In this document: piece after piece, positions 63,967 to 64,000 of the stretch
How the letters are laid out: each line of letters opens with the position of its first letter
How positions within the stretch are numbered: position 1 is the stretch's first letter
Source of the DNA: Rhizobium lusitanum
GTDB lineage: Bacteria > Pseudomonadota > Alphaproteobacteria > Rhizobiales > Rhizobiaceae
Direction: 5' to 3'
Assembly (NCBI RefSeq): GCF_014189535.1
Contig: NZ_CP050308.1
Coordinates: 3,089,001 to 3,153,000, forward strand
Length of the DNA: 64,000 nucleotides
Notes under the pieces: model-generated
The model's input: only the letters and a program-made list of their open reading frames with translations
Databases searched by the model: none
What the model was told of the DNA's origin: nothing
Translations under genes and position numbers: made by a program

Positions 63967-64000
63967 GGCAGAGGCTTATTCTGCGGCCGTATTTCGCAGA

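Noticed and set aside
1..64000. Prophage, integrative element, transposase, tRNA or rRNA genes
   Set aside because: No integrase, transposase, phage gene, target-site duplication, or tRNA/rRNA-like sequence was noticed on either strand.

Overview
The window looks like a chromosomal segment of a Rhizobium-group alphaproteobacterium. It is GC-rich, has no rRNA, tRNA, CRISPR or insertion-sequence signal, and shows the rhizobial chemotaxis and flagellar gene order, including icpA, cheS, cheT, visN, visR and motE, genes characteristic of that order. It also carries RIME-type intergenic repeats and an alphaproteobacterial LexA box (GTTC-N7-GTTC). The assignment to genus rests on gene content and order read by eye; no database was searched.

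Region 1 (1-13 kb) holds mixed chromosomal genes. The left edge cuts a podJ-like polarity gene on the minus strand. A three-gene fatty-acid beta-oxidation operon follows (acyl-CoA dehydrogenase, thiolase, FadB-type bifunctional enzyme) behind a strong inverted repeat. Next come a divergent TetR/MFS pair, mscL, a PLP aminotransferase, an inverted pair of RIME-like repeats and a galE-like epimerase.

Region 2 (12.4-21.8 kb) is a LysR regulator divergent from an eight-gene operon: a five-gene Liv-type ABC importer, a GMC alcohol dehydrogenase, a 3-hydroxyisobutyryl-CoA hydrolase and a 3-hydroxyisobutyrate dehydrogenase. It reads as an uptake-plus-catabolism module for a branched C4/C5 compound. 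Two inverted repeats lie in the divergent promoter.

Region 3 (21.8-32.2 kb) holds housekeeping and envelope genes: a UvrD-like helicase with an upstream LexA box, an SMP-30 family hydrolase, fused SecDF, a small membrane protein, a CPA2 cation/proton antiporter, a small XRE regulator, a GT39 glycosyltransferase and a previously uncalled 37-residue membrane ORF.

Region 4 (32.6-64 kb) is the motility cluster. The chemotaxis operon icpA-cheS-cheY1-cheA-cheW-cheR-cheB-cheY2-cheD-cheT leads to fliF and a strong terminator. The master regulators visN and visR follow. A leftward operon motA-fliM-fliN-fliG-flhB plus a conserved hypothetical gene is divergent from a rightward operon flgF-fliI-(hypothetical)-flgBC-fliE-flgG-flgA-flgI-motE-flgH-fliL-fliP. 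The window ends with a GT41 (SPINDLY/OGT-like) glycosyltransferase on the minus strand and two near-identical tandem flagellin genes.

The most notable observations are: (i) cheA is split by a frameshift between its P1 domain and the rest of the protein, around 35455-35520, so the strain is non-chemotactic unless this is a base-call error; (ii) a GT41 glycosyltransferase sits next to the flagellin genes; (iii) both flagellin genes share a leader motif exactly 44 nt before the start codon; (iv) the IcpA globin domain seems to lack the heme-binding histidine; (v) CheT carries a CheZ-like DxxxQ motif; (vi) there is a LexA box before the helicase. I did not find a wholly undescribed defence, mobile or biosynthetic system here.
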